Below, piece by piece: positions 12,365 through 24,930 of a DNA stretch of 64,000 nt. Origin of the DNA: Tragulus kanchil (taxonomy: Eukaryota; Chordata; Mammalia; Artiodactyla; Tragulidae). The notes beneath the pieces were generated by a model. It was not told the origin of the DNA and made no database searches. It was given only the letters and a program-made list of their open reading frames with translations. Within the stretch, counting starts at the first letter, position 1. The number at the start of each line of letters is the position of its first letter. Position numbers and translations under genes: made by a program. The stretch covers positions 207,138,939-207,202,938 of the forward strand of contig JAIOJX010000032.1 in the NCBI GenBank assembly GCA_022376925.1, in the 5' to 3' direction.

Positions 12365-12997
12365 CTTCAAGAAAAGGTGGAAACCGCAACTGTTAATATT
12401 TGGAAAGATCTCTTTATACCTTCATGAAAATTCATGGAAACAGTAATCACGTGTCATTGTAGCCAGGTGAGTTTGCTGGCCCTTAAACCACAACTCAAAG
12501 GTTGTTTCTGTGCCGGCAGGTTGCTTCCCCAGCAGCCATTTCTCCGTTTATTTTTTGAGAGCAGAGTCCAGATTTATTTGGGTTTCCCCCCTCACCCACG
12601 ACTCTGGTGGTAAATCCTGTTCCATTCGAGCTAAGCATGGTCACCCCACCATTTCTCTTCCCAATGAAAGCTCTGAGGCTGTGGGGTTGGCACCAGCCAA
12701 CGTGAGGTGAGACGAAGTCTGGTGGAAATTTGGGGACACTTTCGCTCACTCTTTAGCAGAGACTCAAGTAAGACACAAACAGCCCCTCTTTCCCCTGGAC
12801 GCTGTCTTCCCTGGATCTGGTGCCTGGCACCGCAGCTGTCACCCTGTGCCCACGCAGTGCCATGGGCTGAGGGCCAAGCCCACACTTCAGGACAGCAGAG
12901 CGGGAAGATGGGAAAGAAGGGGGGCCCTGACAATTATCCAGTGACAAAATGAGTCAGGACTTCCGGTCTTTTGATCTTAGCAGCTGATGGCACTCTC
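12365..12997. other. Intron 9, no recognised feature
   Basis: Upstream of exon 10 on the minus strand. Moderately GC-rich single-copy sequence with no exon-like borders or repeat that I can name. Open frames at 12495-12952 overlap on both strands, which is a sign of base composition rather than coding. Confidence 0.5.
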
Positions 12998-15111
12998 CCC
13001 TGGCTTTGGTGACTAAGTTATAAAAGCAGACCACAACTAGGGGTGGGAGGAAGGGGAAGGAGCGAGGGAATCTTTCTACGGGCTGGTCACTTTGTTATAA
13101 TCACTCGGTTTGACTGAAAAATTGAAATTATAAGGCTGAGAAATAAAGACCTATCCCTCCTCACGGTGAGCCCATCCTACTTTCAACCCCTTCAGCAATT
13201 CTGGTATTTATCTCCATAGTTAATAATAAACAGTATGCCCATAGGGCTGTATCTTGATTTTTTTTTTTAAGGTACAGGCTACCTCTGAGTTCTATTGTTT
13301 TTTCCTTTACAGACATCCCTCTTGGAGTCCTATCCCCCCTTGCTTCAATCCAACTTCTAGCTCCTGTAACACACTCGTTTTCAACTGGAGGTAGCACCTC
13401 TCTTCTATGGGGTGTCTGGAAATAACTAGGATGGGGGACTTCTTGGTTACTGCACCCTCCAAACCACCTCTGGCATTTAGTGGGTGGTAAACGTGCTGCA
13501 GTGGAGGGGAATGCCCACCCTAAACACCCACCGCACTCCACTGAGGGAGTTTATTCAGCTCCTCCTCATTTCAAGGTCCCTGTCCACAGTGCTCCTTCTT
13601 ATGGAAAGTTCTTCCACTCTTCAGCTGGCCATCTCCTATTATCATTTCTTCAGGGAAGCCTTCCTGACTTTCTAGAATAAATGAAGTCCCTCCTCTATAG
13701 ACTTTCACACCAACTTACACTTCTCTTTTGTAGGGCTTATCACAAACTGAATGAATTATTTGTTGAGCATGTGTCTCCTCAAACAGGCTACAAGCTCCAC
13801 AGGAACAGGGCCTCTTGTTCAGTGTTCTATCTCCAGTGCTGAATGAAATACCAGGCACACAGTCAGGTGCTCAGTTAACATTTGTCAGAAAGACAAAATC
13901 TTCATGTACCAAAAACACACTCAAACTCACACACTTATATACTCACAGGTAACTAAACTTCCCACTATCTCTAGCTTAACAAAGTTAACACAATAACCAG
14001 ATTTGGAGGAACTGCTTCCTCCATTTCTCACTTCTCTTGATCTTAGAAAAGCTGGTTTTTTGGCTGACTCTCCCTGGCTTTGGTGACTAAGTTATAAAAG
14101 CAGACCACAACTAGGGGTGGGAGGAAGGGGAAGGAGCGAGGGAATCTTTCTACGGGCTGGTCACTTTGTTATAATCACTCGGTTTGACTGAAAAATTGAA
14201 ATTATAAGGCTGAGAAATAAAGACCTATCCCTCCTCACGGTGAGCCCATCCTACTTTCAACCCCTTCAGCAATTCTGGTATTTATCTCCATAGTTAATAA
14301 TAAACAGTATGCCCATAGGGCTGTATCTTGATTTTTTTTTTTAAGGTACAGGCTACCTCTGAGTTCTATTGTTTTTTCCTTTACAGACATCCCTCTTGGA
14401 GTCCTATCCCCCCTTGCTTCAATCCAACTTCTAGCTCCTGTAACACACTCGTTTTCAACTGGAGGTAGCACCTCTCTTCTATGGGGTGTCTGGAAATAAC
14501 TAGGATGGGGGACTTCTTGGTTACTGCACCCTCCAAACCACCTCTGGCATTTAGTGGGTGGTAAACGTGCTGCAGTGGAGGGGAATGCCCACCCTAAACA
14601 CCCACCGCACTCCACTGAGGGAGTTTATTCAGCTCCTCCTCATTTCAAGGTCCCTGTCCACAGTGCTCCTTCTTATGGAAAGTTCTTCCACTCTTCAGCT
14701 GGCCATCTCCTATTATCATTTCTTCAGGGAAGCCTTCCTGACTTTCTAGAATAAATGAAGTCCCTCCTCTATAGACTTTCACACCAACTTACACTTCTCT
14801 TTTGTAGGGCTTATCACAAACTGAATGAATTATTTGTTGAGCATGTGTCTCCTCAAACAGGCTACAAGCTCCACAGGAACAGGGCCTCTTGTTCAGTGTT
14901 CTATCTCCAGTGCTGAATGAAATACCAGGCACACAGTCAGGTGCTCAGTTAACATTTGTCAGAAAGACAAAATCTTCATGTACCAAAAACACACTCAAAC
15001 TCACACACTTATATACTCACAGGTAACTAAACTTCCCACTATCTCTAGCTTAACAAAGTTAACACAATAACCAGATTTGGAGGAACTGCTTCCTCCATTT
15101 CTCACTTCTCT
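12998..15111. repeat. Tandem duplication D, period 1074 bp
   Basis: 12998-14037 and 14072-15111 appear identical. The 34-bp link (14038-14071) is a garbled version of 12970-12997. It covers intron 9 sequence with an L2 3' end. Confidence 0.95.
13540..13893 (+). repeat. L2 LINE 3' end
   Basis: Sequence such as tcttcagggaagccttcctg, ggcttatcacaaactgaatg, caagctccacaggaacaggg and ccaggcacacagtcaggtgc follows the L2 3' consensus. It is ancient and diverged. Copied at 14614-14967. Confidence 0.8.
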
Positions 15112-15734
15112 ACCAGGTCAACAGCTGTTCTAATCTGGGTCTGATCTGCTACCTCGGTCACTGCAGAATGGGCCAAATATCTCTGCGTCCCAAATATGAA
15201 TTCCCAGTTGAAAGCATCCTCCTCCTCAAATGCTAACTCAGCAGTTTTCTTGTCTCTATAAAACCTAGTCTGCCTTTTCTGACAAACAGTATCTCAAATA
15301 AAGCCCTTTCTCTGACCAACTTTTATTCTGCCTTGGTTTGTCTAATTCCTCATAAAGTTAGTCCTCTGTTTTGCTTTAAAAAAAAAAAAAAACATTTCCT
15401 TTCTGATTATTGATATTGTGCTGTTATTCCTCAGCTCTTTCCAACTACAGCTCCTCCAAACCTGTGTTTGCCTTAAAATCTTCTGTAGTGTCCACAAGTG
15501 GGCCTTTCAATATACCCTCCTAGGTCATTATTCTTTTCCTTCTCCAGAAAGTCATGCCTATCTGGAAAATTTATCTTTTCAGCATAAACATCACATCTCA
15601 AGTCATATTTAAGGTACAATGACCTTGTGAGACAAAGAGCTCTCATTTTTTTACATTTGAAGAGAGCACTTATTGCACCTTTCTAGAATCACAGTTCCAA
15701 CTTGAACATTTTCATACTGGTATTAATGATGTTT
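15112..15734. other. Intron 9, possible L2-like remnants
   Basis: Contains a long A run (about 15379) and gtcatgcctatctggaaaat with ttcagcataaacatcacatc, which may be old L2. No exon or RNA gene is seen. Confidence 0.4.
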
Positions 15735-15750
15735 AATGGAAGGAATTCTT

Positions 15751-16021
15751 TTTTGGGGGGGAGAAGGAACTTCTATTGGTCTTTCATTTATTTATTTTCA
15801 CCCATCTTTGTTCTTTGGCCTGTGTGGGCCTCCCATCGCGGTGGCCTCTGTTGTCGCAGAGCACCGGATCTGGGCGCATGCGCTCCAGAGCTCCAGCTCG
15901 GTAGTTCAACACATCGGTCCAGCTGCTCCGTGGCACGCGGGATCTTCCCAGGCCAGGGATCGAACAGGTGTCCCTTGCACTGCAAGGCGGTGTCCTTACC
16001 CACTGGACCACCAGGGAAGCC
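15751..16021 (-). mobile_element. Young palindrome-bearing SINE
   Basis: Minus-strand copy flanked by aatggaaggaattctt (15735-15750) and aatggtaggaattctt (16022-16037). Contains tctgggcgcatgcgctccag and ccttgcactgcaagg; the head ends ccaccagggaagcc. It lies about 225 bp from exon 9, in intron 9. Confidence 0.92.
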
Positions 16022-16246
16022 AATGGTAGGAATTCTTAACCAAGGGTAGCCTGGCTGATTGTTGGGTATGAAACATGTGAATTCAAATATTTATCTGTAT
16101 CTGCTTGGGTATTACTACAATTCCCAGGAGATTCTCAAAACAGGCCATGACCAAAGAAAGAACTTAAAATCACTGCTTTATAATACATTCTATAAGATGT
16201 CAATGATCCCCCAAACCAGGAAATTACCAAATAAAAGTCACCTACT

Positions 16247-16332
16247 TTGTGCATTGTAATTGGAGTTTTTGGATACTTTCCGTTGGGCTTCTGGGTCTCC
16301 TTCTGCCATATTCACCAACCACACCATTGTTG
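16247..16332 (-). CDS. PSEN1: PSEN1 exon 9 with one-base deletion
   Basis: Acceptor CTCAACAG (ends 16333) and donor GTAGGTG (from 16246) are intact. The exon encodes [20 protein letters not shown] and continues with SKNS; this is the loop segment in which presenilin undergoes autoproteolysis (around Thr291/Met292 in human) and whose loss gives the known human delta-exon-9 allele. It measures 86 bp where 87 are required: near 16260 the minus strand reads AACTCCATTACAATGC where the frame needs one more A after TCC (Asn-Tyr-Asn-Ala). As written the frame shifts for the last five codons and into exon 10. A base-calling or assembly error is much more likely than a real frameshift, because every other exon is intact. 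Confidence 0.93.
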
Positions 16333-17516
16333 CTGTTGAGAAAGACAAAAGTCCAGGTCAGCACTGGAAACACAGAAGGTTCGTGAATAGACAGCAGGCC
16401 GTTATTTCTCCACACAAAACACACTTTTCTTAATGTCACCTTAAGAATCCTTAAGCACCAGAAGTAAACATGTATTACTTCTGATTAACAATCAGAAGAA
16501 AACCATGAAATGTTCTCTTTGATTTGGGCCAATAAAAGAAAAAATTCTGAAAATGGATGTTTACTGTGGTTTTCAAACTGCAGTTGCTATAATAACGCTG
16601 TTCACTGTCACTTAGAGTCCCTGAAATGTAACCAGAAGGAAAACTGTTCAGGCCAGCAAGATCCCATTGAAGCAACAGATGGACTAGATGAACATCCTAA
16701 AACAGTGTGAATTCACTGATGAAAATAACTTATTGAAACTAAATTAGGGGACAGAGCAATAAAGAGTTAGTCAACAGCCTTCTCTAATGTCTCTTCCACA
16801 AAAACACATATATATCAATATATGTATTCAGATTTACATATATACACACATCTCATCACATTTGCATTGAAAGGCTATGTGACTACTTTAAAATGGTGCT
16901 TCTCGTACATACTGCAGGTACAATAAAACATGGAGGAGAATTTGGTAGCCGCTAACAAAATTCCATGGACATTAACCCACTGATCCAGCAGTAATACTTT
17001 CGGGAATTTATCCTGAAGATACACCAACAATAATACAAAAATACATATAAAGATGTGCCAGACTGCGTGACAGCGGAAACCAAAAGCCAGCAACCCGAGT
17101 TCAATCCATCCACTTGGCATCCATATTTCTCTGGCATTTTGTCACTCACTTTATAATTCTACTTTCTGAATTCTCTAAGGCTTCCTGAATAACCTATGAA
17201 AGAAATACATAACCAAAGAGGATAAAAGTCCTGTAACAGCGGCACTTACTCATCACAGCTTTGTAATTCTGAGGTCAGACAAGTTTCACTATGTGATAAA
17301 CCGACTAACCAATCAGTCAGTATCAGCAAGGCAGACAATTCTGTAACTAAACCCAAACCCAATGAAGAGGAAATACAGTGATCACCAGGGTTTACCAATT
17401 TCAGTAGCCTTCCTGGCAGCAAAGGTAGCAAGTTTTTATTTGATTTTCTTTATACAAATAGAGATAAATAAAGTTGCAAATTCTTTTAATACTCAATATT
17501 ATGATGGAAATCAGGG
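16333..17516. other. Intron 8 proximal part, no recognised gene
   Basis: The 1.2 kb adjoining the exon 9 acceptor. AT-rich, with a short TATA-rich run near 16806-16850. 16900-17100 may be an old LINE fragment (cattaacccactgatccagc, aatacttt). No coding or RNA feature is supported. Confidence 0.45.
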
Positions 17517-17720
17517 GGCAGCAATCTTTTTCTGTAAAGAGCCAGATGGTAAATATTTTGCGCTTGTGAGTCACATCTGGTCTCTGTCACATATTCTCCT
17601 TTGTTCTTTTCTTTTTCATTAACTCTTTAAAGATATAAAAACCATTCTTAGCTTACAGGGCTGTATAAAAACAGGCCACAGGCCAGATTTGGCTATGGGC
17701 AGTAGTTGTTAACTCCTGAC
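17517..17720 (+). mobile_element. DNA-transposon relic (hAT/Charlie-like MER)
   Basis: ctttttctgtaaagagccag, atggtaaatattttg, then aacaggccacaggccagatt and tggctatgggcagtagttg. This is the layout of a common mammalian non-autonomous DNA transposon with a central deletion. The family name is from memory. Confidence 0.65.
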
Positions 17721-19111
17721 GTAAATGACCTTGAGCAGAATATACACCTATTGAATAAATTAGTATCACTAAAACAATACATAAAAAAACCACTTTCCAA
17801 TCTTTCAACTTAACACCAAACATCTTAGATCAGTTGAAAAATAAGCAAATTAAAATTCAACATAATTTAAAAACTTCCCAAACTGATACGAAATCAGAGA
17901 AAACCTTTACATAACAGTCAACCTCAAGGAATTGTTACCTTTGGTTTTTGAAAACTGCCAAAGAGTAGGTGTATCCCATCCCCCCTCAATCCCTCCCCGT
18001 TGCTCACGTTTCCTGAAGGTAAGACCCTTCTGTAAACTGAATACCGTTAACTGGGGAGGAACATACAAGTACAAAGAACTGTATTTTTAAAAAACAAATA
18101 ACTGGAAGAACTGACTTTAAACTTTTCATATTCATGTATATCCATTTCAGGGGGAAAGTACTGATTAATACTGCTGCTTTGTATGTTCTACTTAGAAAAA
18201 AAAATCCTCTTAAGGTCACTATGAAATACTACAGATTCAGTATTTCAGAACACTTTCTTGAACCTATTTCATCTATAGGTAAAGGTTTATGCTTGTATTT
18301 TCCCATATACAAGGAATTATTGCAAAAATATCTCAATATCAATTGTCATAGAGACTCAAGTTTTAAAAAATACTATAATGAATGATTTTTTACCAAGAGA
18401 GTGAGTCCTTTTTCTGAGTATAAAGTCAACATACAAGCTTAATGCTGTGGCACACTGAACGGCCCCTAGTTCACCTCTCCTGCATCCACTGTTGTCGTGG
18501 CCACACTAAGACTGGAATGCAGTTTTCTTCCTCCTGACCAGGAGCTCAGCTATGTGAGTTGCTTCAGCCGCTAGCACGTGGGCAGAGGAGACAGTATGAC
18601 AGTGAGCCCAGGCCCCAACAGGCCTGCTGCCCTCCTGTTCCTCCAACACAAGAAGAACATCTTCAGCTAAACTGCTGGTTCAAGGACAGGGAACACCCAG
18701 AGCTACCACAGCCAAGTCAGATCAGCCAAGTCAACTGATCTGCAAGTGATGGTGAACGACCACTATTTGTAAAGCATAAAGTCTCTGAGGTGGTTTGTTA
18801 CACAGAATTGTTACAGTGCTAACAGATAGTAGAACAATGTAAATTCTAAAACTAAGAAAAAATTTAAAACCACTCACTTTGACATTTACAATTAACTTAA
18901 AAAAAAAAAATACTGGGTATAACATTAAAACTCTACAAGAAAGATACAAGGAAAAATGTAAAAGCTGTCTCAGTCCCTAGATTCCACTTTCCAGAGGCAA
19001 ACTCTAGTATCATCAGTTTTGAACTGTATCGCTGGGATTATATATATACATAGACATACACGTCCACACACATCCACCTCCTTTCCCCCACTCCTTCCAC
19101 AGGATATTGCT
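17721..19111. other. Intron 8, no recognised feature
   Basis: AT-rich sequence to about 18420, then a GC-richer block (18430-18730) that may be old but that I cannot assign. Part (from 18495) is duplicated. No exon, RNA gene or named repeat. Confidence 0.45.
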
Positions 19112-20565
19112 TTTTTCTTAAATATTTATTTACTTGGCTGTGCTGAGTCGTAATTGTGGCACTTGGGAACGTTCGTTGTAGCATGTGGGATCTAGTTCCC
19201 TGACCAGCAATCGAACCCAGGTCTCCTGCACTGGTAGCACCGAGTCTTAGCCACTGGGCCACCAGGAAGTCCCACACGTACTGTTTTAAATCTTGTTTTT
19301 TGTAATTAATATACAATCTTTGACATTTAAAGAAATCAGAAATAGAGGATACTCTTCTATCCCCCTTTCACTGTCTATGCTGGAAGCTTTTCCCTATCCT
19401 TTCTTACTTTATTAATAATAAACTGTTCACTGCATGAAGCTCTGAGTGACCATCGCCGAGTCTTTTGATCCCAGTGTGAGCTCTTCTCCATTGGAGATAA
19501 TCAAGAGAGTGATCCTAAAGCAATACAGCATGCCATGACCCCTGCACCTTCCTGCCCTGTTCGTGGCCACACTAAGACTGGAATGCAGTTTTCTTCCTCC
19601 TGACCAGGAGCTCAGCTATGTGAGTTGCTTCAGCCGCTAGCACGTGGGCAGAGGAGACAGTATGACAGTGAGCCCAGGCCCCAACAGGCCTGCTGCCCTC
19701 CTGTTCCTCCAACACAAGAAGAACATCTTCAGCTAAACTGCTGGTTCAAGGACAGGGAACACCCAGAGCTACCACAGCCAAGTCAGATCAGCCAAGTCAA
19801 CTGATCTGCAAGTGATGGTGAACGACCACTATTTGTAAAGCATAAAGTCTCTGAGGTGGTTTGTTACACAGAATTGTTACAGTGCTAACAGATAGTAGAA
19901 CAATGTAAATTCTAAAACTAAGAAAAAATTTAAAACCACTCACTTTGACATTTACAATTAACTTAAAAAAAAAAAATACTGGGTATAACATTAAAACTCT
20001 ACAAGAAAGATACAAGGAAAAATGTAAAAGCTGTCTCAGTCCCTAGATTCCACTTTCCAGAGGCAAACTCTAGTATCATCAGTTTTGAACTGTATCGCTG
20101 GGATTATATATATACATAGACATACACGTCCACACACATCCACCTCCTTTCCCCCACTCCTTCCACAGGATATTGCTTTTTTCTTAAATATTTATTTACT
20201 TGGCTGTGCTGAGTCGTAATTGTGGCACTTGGGAACGTTCGTTGTAGCATGTGGGATCTAGTTCCCTGACCAGCAATCGAACCCAGGTCTCCTGCACTGG
20301 TAGCACCGAGTCTTAGCCACTGGGCCACCAGGGAAGTCCCACACGTACTGTTTTAAATCTTGTTTTTTGTAATTAATATACAATCTTTGACATTTAAAGA
20401 AATCAGAAATAGAGGATACTCTTCTATCCCCCTTTCACTGTCTATGCTGGAAGCTTTTCCCTATCCTTTCTTACTTTATTAATAATAAACTGTTCACTGC
20501 ATGAAGCTCTGAGTGACCATCGCCGAGTCTTTTGATCCCAGTGTGAGCTCTTCTCCATTGGAGAT
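18495..20565. repeat. Tandem duplication E, period 1066 bp
   Basis: 18495-19498 and 19561-20565 match, with one G gained in a SINE head (GGAAG against GGGAAG). A 62-bp link (19499-19560) separates the units. The right end cuts an ERV LTR tail. Confidence 0.95.
19112..19275 (-). mobile_element. Short tRNA-derived SINE
   Basis: Minus-strand: tacttggctgtgctgagtcg, gtgggatctagttccctgac, head cttagccactgggccaccag. Copied at 20179-20341 with one extra G in the head. Confidence 0.85.
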
Positions 20566-20615
20566 TAAGAATCCGACACCATTCACGGGAACCTACTGTC
20601 GTCTACCACCTATCA
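20430..20615 (+). mobile_element. Class I ERV LTR tail (R-U5), truncated
   Basis: Contains a polyadenylation signal AATAAA (20484-20489) and ends ...tatca two bases before a retroviral primer-binding site, as expected of a 5' LTR end. The U3 side is missing. The same tail appears at 19370-19498 (cut) and 21612-21796 because of duplications E and F. Confidence 0.8.
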
Positions 20616-20617
20616 TC

Positions 20618-20635
20618 TGGGGGCTCGTCCGGGAT
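20618..20635 (+). promoter_or_regulatory. Retroviral primer-binding site, tRNA-Pro type
   Basis: TGGGGGCTCGTCCGGGAT matches the 3' end of tRNA-Pro as used by many gammaretroviruses, at the usual 2-base distance from the LTR end. Copied at 21799-21816. Confidence 0.9.
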
Positions 20636-23600
20636 CCTCAAGACAAGATGAAGAAACTCAAGAGCTTCATCTCTTCTGTCCTCTCAAGCACATGTCTTCT
20701 GCTTTACTTTACTAACCCCAGTATGCCAGTGTGTGAGTACAATTTGCTTAAAACGTATGGAAATCTGTATGAAGTGAATATGGAGTCCAACTTTGCAGGT
20801 CCGTGGACATGCTTTGTAAGGCAGCCCCAAATCCTGCCAAGGTCAAGAAGTGTCCACCTCCACAACAAACTGGTAAAAATAAACGAAGTGTGTGGACTGA
20901 ATTCTCCTTTCTCAGTCAACTCTTCCAGGTCCCTTTGACCATTTCATAATTGTCTGAGAAACTGGAATTATTAACCTAATCTGTCAGTTTGTGGATTTTC
21001 AAAGGATTTACAATTTGTGCTGTTCTCGCGTACTTATATTCAGACCTCAAATGTGCTTTGACAGATTAATGACTTTTTTTTGACTCTGTGGATGATAAGG
21101 CGTGGTTGTTCTTAGTTGGTGGATCTCTAGCTCCAGAGTGTCTCTTAGGCTGAAAGATGTCAAGGACGCTCCGCTGTAGGGAACAGAATCATCTTGGCTG
21201 AGGCTGATCTGACATTTTTCCTCAATTTGGCTGCTTTACAGAATTTGTCGGGACAAAAGTGAGCAAAATATGAGAGCTCCGCTCTGAAGAAAAGGGACAC
21301 AACTCCTCCCGGTCGGTTACAGTTTTCTCAGGTGACTGAGAAATTTATGGGAGTGGTGGAAGACTCGTTTTCATACCGTGCAGTGGTCTCATGGGGAAAT
21401 CCACTCATTAAATAAAAGATTTGCTCGTCCGGGGGTCACACAGAAGAACTGGCCGTTCAGTGACCTGAGCAGCCACAGTGGTCTTAGATTGCCTGAGGTA
21501 GGTTCCGAGACATGGAAGAGAGCTGAAACGACTCTGGGCTGACCCCTGGAGGAGTTATGCTCACAAGCAGCACGTGGCCCACAACACAATTCCAGTAGTT
21601 AAAAATTTATCCCTTTCACTGTCTATGCTGGAAGCTTTTCCCTATCCTTTCTTACTTTATTAATAATAAACTGTTCACTGCATGAAGCTCTGAGTGACCA
21701 TCGCCGAGTCTTTTGATCCCAGTGTGAGCTCTTCTCCATTGGAGATTAAGAATCCGACACCATTCACGGGAACCTACTGTCGTCTACCACCTATCATCTG
21801 GGGGCTCGTCCGGGATCCTCAAGACAAGATGAAGAAACTCAAGAGCTTCATCTCTTCTGTCCTCTCAAGCACATGTCTTCTGCTTTACTTTACTAACCCC
21901 CAGTATGCCAGTGTGTGAGTACAATTTGCTTAAAACGTATGGAAATCTGTATGAAGTGAATATGGAGTCCAACTTTGCAGGTCCGTGGACATGCTTTGTA
22001 AGGCAGCCCCAAATCCTGCCAAGGTCAAGAAGTGTCCACCTCCACAACAAACTGGTAAAAATAAACGAAGTGTGTGGACTGAATTCTCCTTTCTCAGTCA
22101 ACTCTTCCAGGTCCCTTTGACCATTTCATAATTGTCTGAGAAACTGGAATTATTAACCTAATCTGTCAGTTTGTGGATTTTCAAAGGATTTACAATTTGT
22201 GCTGTTCTCGCGTACTTATATTCAGACCTCAAATGTGCTTTGACAGATTAATGACTTTTTTTTGACTCTGTGGATGATAAGGCGTGGTTGTTCTTAGTTG
22301 GTGGATCTCTAGCTCCAGAGTGTCTCTTAGGCTGAAAGATGTCAAGGACGCTCCGCTGTAGGGAACAGAATCATCTTGGCTGAGGCTGATCTGACATTTT
22401 TCCTCAATTTGGCTGCTTTACAGAATTTGTCGGGACAAAAGTGAGCAAAATATGAGAGCTCCGCTCTGAAGAAAAGGGACACAACTCCTCCCGGTCGGTT
22501 ACAGTTTTCTCAGGTGACTGAGAAATTTATGGGAGTGGTGGAAGACTCGTTTTCATACCGTGCAGTGGTCTCATGGGGAAATCCACTCATTAAATAAAAG
22601 ATTTGCTCGTCCGGGGGTCACACAGAAGAACTGGCCGTTCAGTGACCTGAGCAGCCACAGTGGTCTTAGATTGCCTGAGGTAGGTTCCGAGACATGGAAG
22701 AGAGCTGAAACGACTCTGGGCTGACCCCTGGAGGAGTTATGCTCACAAGCAGCACGTGGCCCACAACACAATTCCAGTAGTAACTTTATCCCTGACAAAT
22801 TCAGCTTAAAATGAGAAAAAGAATCTCATGAACAGGAATGAGGGGCATCAAAAAGCCAAAGTCAATGTCTGACTAACACTCCAGCCAGATTCATGTAAAA
22901 TACGTATGGAGATTACACTTGCAAGCACTTAGCAAATTAAGAAACTATACTAAAAATGTCTAACTGAAAATACCAAATAGGGGCTCTTGCCATTCCAAAA
23001 TTAATATTTTTGTGTGCACAATTAAAAAATTCCAGCCGTGCTTACTTTGCTATGTTGTAGCTTCAAAAAGTAAAAACAAGAGTAACTTAACTAAAATGGT
23101 TGCTAGCACTGACTCTGCCAGGTCACAGGTCTAATGAGAGACTGAGACGTCAATATTTGGCATTTGTTTCATTTGGACTTTATTTCGCTTCTCTTTGTCT
23201 TTTGTTTTATTTGAAGTTGCACTCCCAGCTAGTGAGTTTCTGGAAAGCACTTCCTCTAAGGTCCCACATTCCATTTGGGAACCCCCTAGAAATTTTAAGT
23301 GACTGGTCAACCTATAGCTAAGCTCCAGTGGCTTAAAACATTCTCTTGGTAGAATCTGTGACAATACATTAGAAAGACTAGCTCTGGCTCTGATATCTCA
23401 AGAATGCAAAAGATTTCTGCTATCATACTTTCTGGGTAATGATACTCAGAAGAGACATTTTGGGTTATTCACTACCTTTTGGTTTAAAGCTTCTGTGGTC
23501 GGGAATGTACATGCTGTATGCACATAGAGATGTAAGAGGAAGTTTTTTCCCTTCGCGGTGTTGGCATGGGAAACTTTCTGAAAAGATACTCTGTCGCACG

Positions 23601-24000
23601 CCGGGTGGTATCAGAGGTAAAGGGAAAACCAAGTGTGTGGTTTGGCAGTGAGGAACGTAAAATTCTGGGTGCAGGCAGGTCTACCCCCTGGGTGCTGCAT
23701 CGCCTCGTCGCCTCAGGGGTAGGACTGAGAGAAGACTGTGGGTTACTGCGTCGGTAAGAGACAGACTAAGTCTGAACAGGAAGAAAAGCTCAGGTGAAAG
23801 GTCCGTCTTCACCACCATCTAGAGCAGGGAGGGATGCCTCCAGTGGAAAAAAAGCAAGGGCGCTGGACGCTGCTTTTTTCTCTCTTACAGATGGAAGCTT
23901 CACAAAGTTCCAAGACTTCCAACCCCTTAGACTATTCTAAAAAACTGGGATAGATTTGACCCTCAGAGCTTAAAGAAGACACACGCCTGACTTTCTTTTG
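20636..24000 (+). mobile_element. ERV leader and degenerate 5' gag region
   Basis: Follows the primer-binding site. It contains the duplicated block F to 22781. Part of 22780-23450 does not look retroviral and may be inserted sequence. At 23566 a plus-strand ATG opens MGNFLKRYS, compatible with a myristoylated Gag start, but the frame soon fails. I see no intact open frame; the element is dead. Confidence 0.5.
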
Positions 24001-24373
24001 CAAATCTGCATGGCCACAATATCCGCTGGAAAATGGTGAAAATTGGCTAGTTAAAGGGTCTCTCAATTACAATACTGTTTGGGAATTAGGTTAGTTCTGT
24101 AGGAAGCAAGGAAAATGGGTAAAAGTGTCATATGTATTGCTATTTTTCTCTCTCTGTGAGATGTGCCAGGCTTACATCCTAAAGGTCAAATTTGACTGTA
24201 AAGTCTTCGGCTTCCTCCCATCCTCTTACTCTGCCTGGGATGAGCAAGAGGACGAGATGGAAGATGAGGCACAAGATAAAGATGATGAAAAGCAAGTTTT
24301 TCCACTCCTGAAGTACAGGCAAAGGTTAGTTAGAGAAGCTGGAAAACAGCTACATATGTTACTATCTCCTTAA
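24001..24373 (+). pseudogene. ERV gag (matrix) relic
   Basis: One frame runs from TGG CCA at 24011 to 24373 with a single in-frame stop at 24092-24094. It reads WPQYPLENGENWL, later QGKWVKVSYV, FDCKVFGFLPSS and an acidic stretch. The layout fits the matrix/p12 part of a gammaretrovirus-like Gag. It is an old, inactivated copy. Confidence 0.7.
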
Positions 24374-24548
24374 GAGAAACCCAGATATCCACTGTAAGTT
24401 ACAAAAACAGGTGTTTGGACCAAATCAGTCTTTACAAAAATGGTTGCAGCTGGCTCAGACAGTATATTATAGTGGAGAACACGAGGAACAAAAACAAAAA
24501 CAAAAAGTCCAGGAAAAGGCTGAAGCCCTAGCGTTGGCTGTTAGCTAA
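24374..24548 (+). pseudogene. ERV gag (capsid end) relic
   Basis: In another frame than the matrix relic: a segment with KLQKQVFGPNQSL, AQTVYYSGEHEEQKQKQK and an Ala/Glu-rich end closed by a stop. The charged coiled-coil-like stretch is typical of the capsid C-terminus of class I ERVs. The jump from matrix to here implies an internal deletion. Copied at 25458-25632. Confidence 0.75.
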
Positions 24549-24796
24549 AACAGCCTGAAAGAAATATCCAGAGGAACCCAGGTGAATGGGGATGGATCTG
24601 CAGTCACTGTGTGAAAGGGAGGGGCATCAAAAGCTGGATTGCCCTCAGGCGTCTCAGCCACCCCAGCTCCTTGTTAGGCCAGTCTGTCACAGACCACACT
24701 GAGAGGAATTCCCCGCAGAGGCCTAGGGCCCAAGGGTCAGACTCTCAAGACAACCAGGACTGAAGGTGCCCAGGGGTCCCTACACAAGCTTCTGTC

Positions 24797-24930
24797 CTAT
24801 TAACACCTGAGGAATTCCGAATATTAATAACTATTGGGGGCCAATCAGTCAATTTCATTTTGGACACTGGGCGACTTTCTCTGTGCTCACCGAAGCCCCT
24901 GGTTCGCTTTCTTCCCGATCCACTACTGTA
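24797..24930 (+). pseudogene. ERV protease relic
   Basis: One frame reads TPEEFRILITIGGQSVNFI then LDTG at 24860-24871, the aspartyl protease active-site motif. The residue after DTG is Arg instead of the usual Ala, and a stop closes the frame at about 24930. Sequence after 24960 is no longer retroviral, so pol and env are absent. Copied at 25881-26014. Confidence 0.78.

Larger units (their letters stand above)
20430..22781. repeat. Tandem duplication F, period 1181 bp
   Basis: 20430-21599 and 21611-22781 match, with one extra C in the second copy. It overlaps duplication E, so the ERV LTR tail is present three times (19370, 20437 and 21612 onwards). The LTR end, primer-binding site and leader are copied. 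Confidence 0.95.

Noticed and set aside
12495..12952. Several overlapping open frames on both strands
   Set aside because: Stops are rare here because of GC content; the frames conflict and lie inside PSEN1 intron 9.
20513..20938. 141-codon plus-strand open frame
   Set aside because: It runs across the ERV LTR end, the primer-binding site and the leader; it has no motif and exists only because the region is short of stops. The copy from 21694 is cut by a one-base change.
21422..21435. Second primer-binding-site-like string (tgctcgtccggggg)
   Set aside because: It shares only about ten bases with the tRNA-Pro site, has no LTR end before it and is probably chance or a degenerate ERV fragment.
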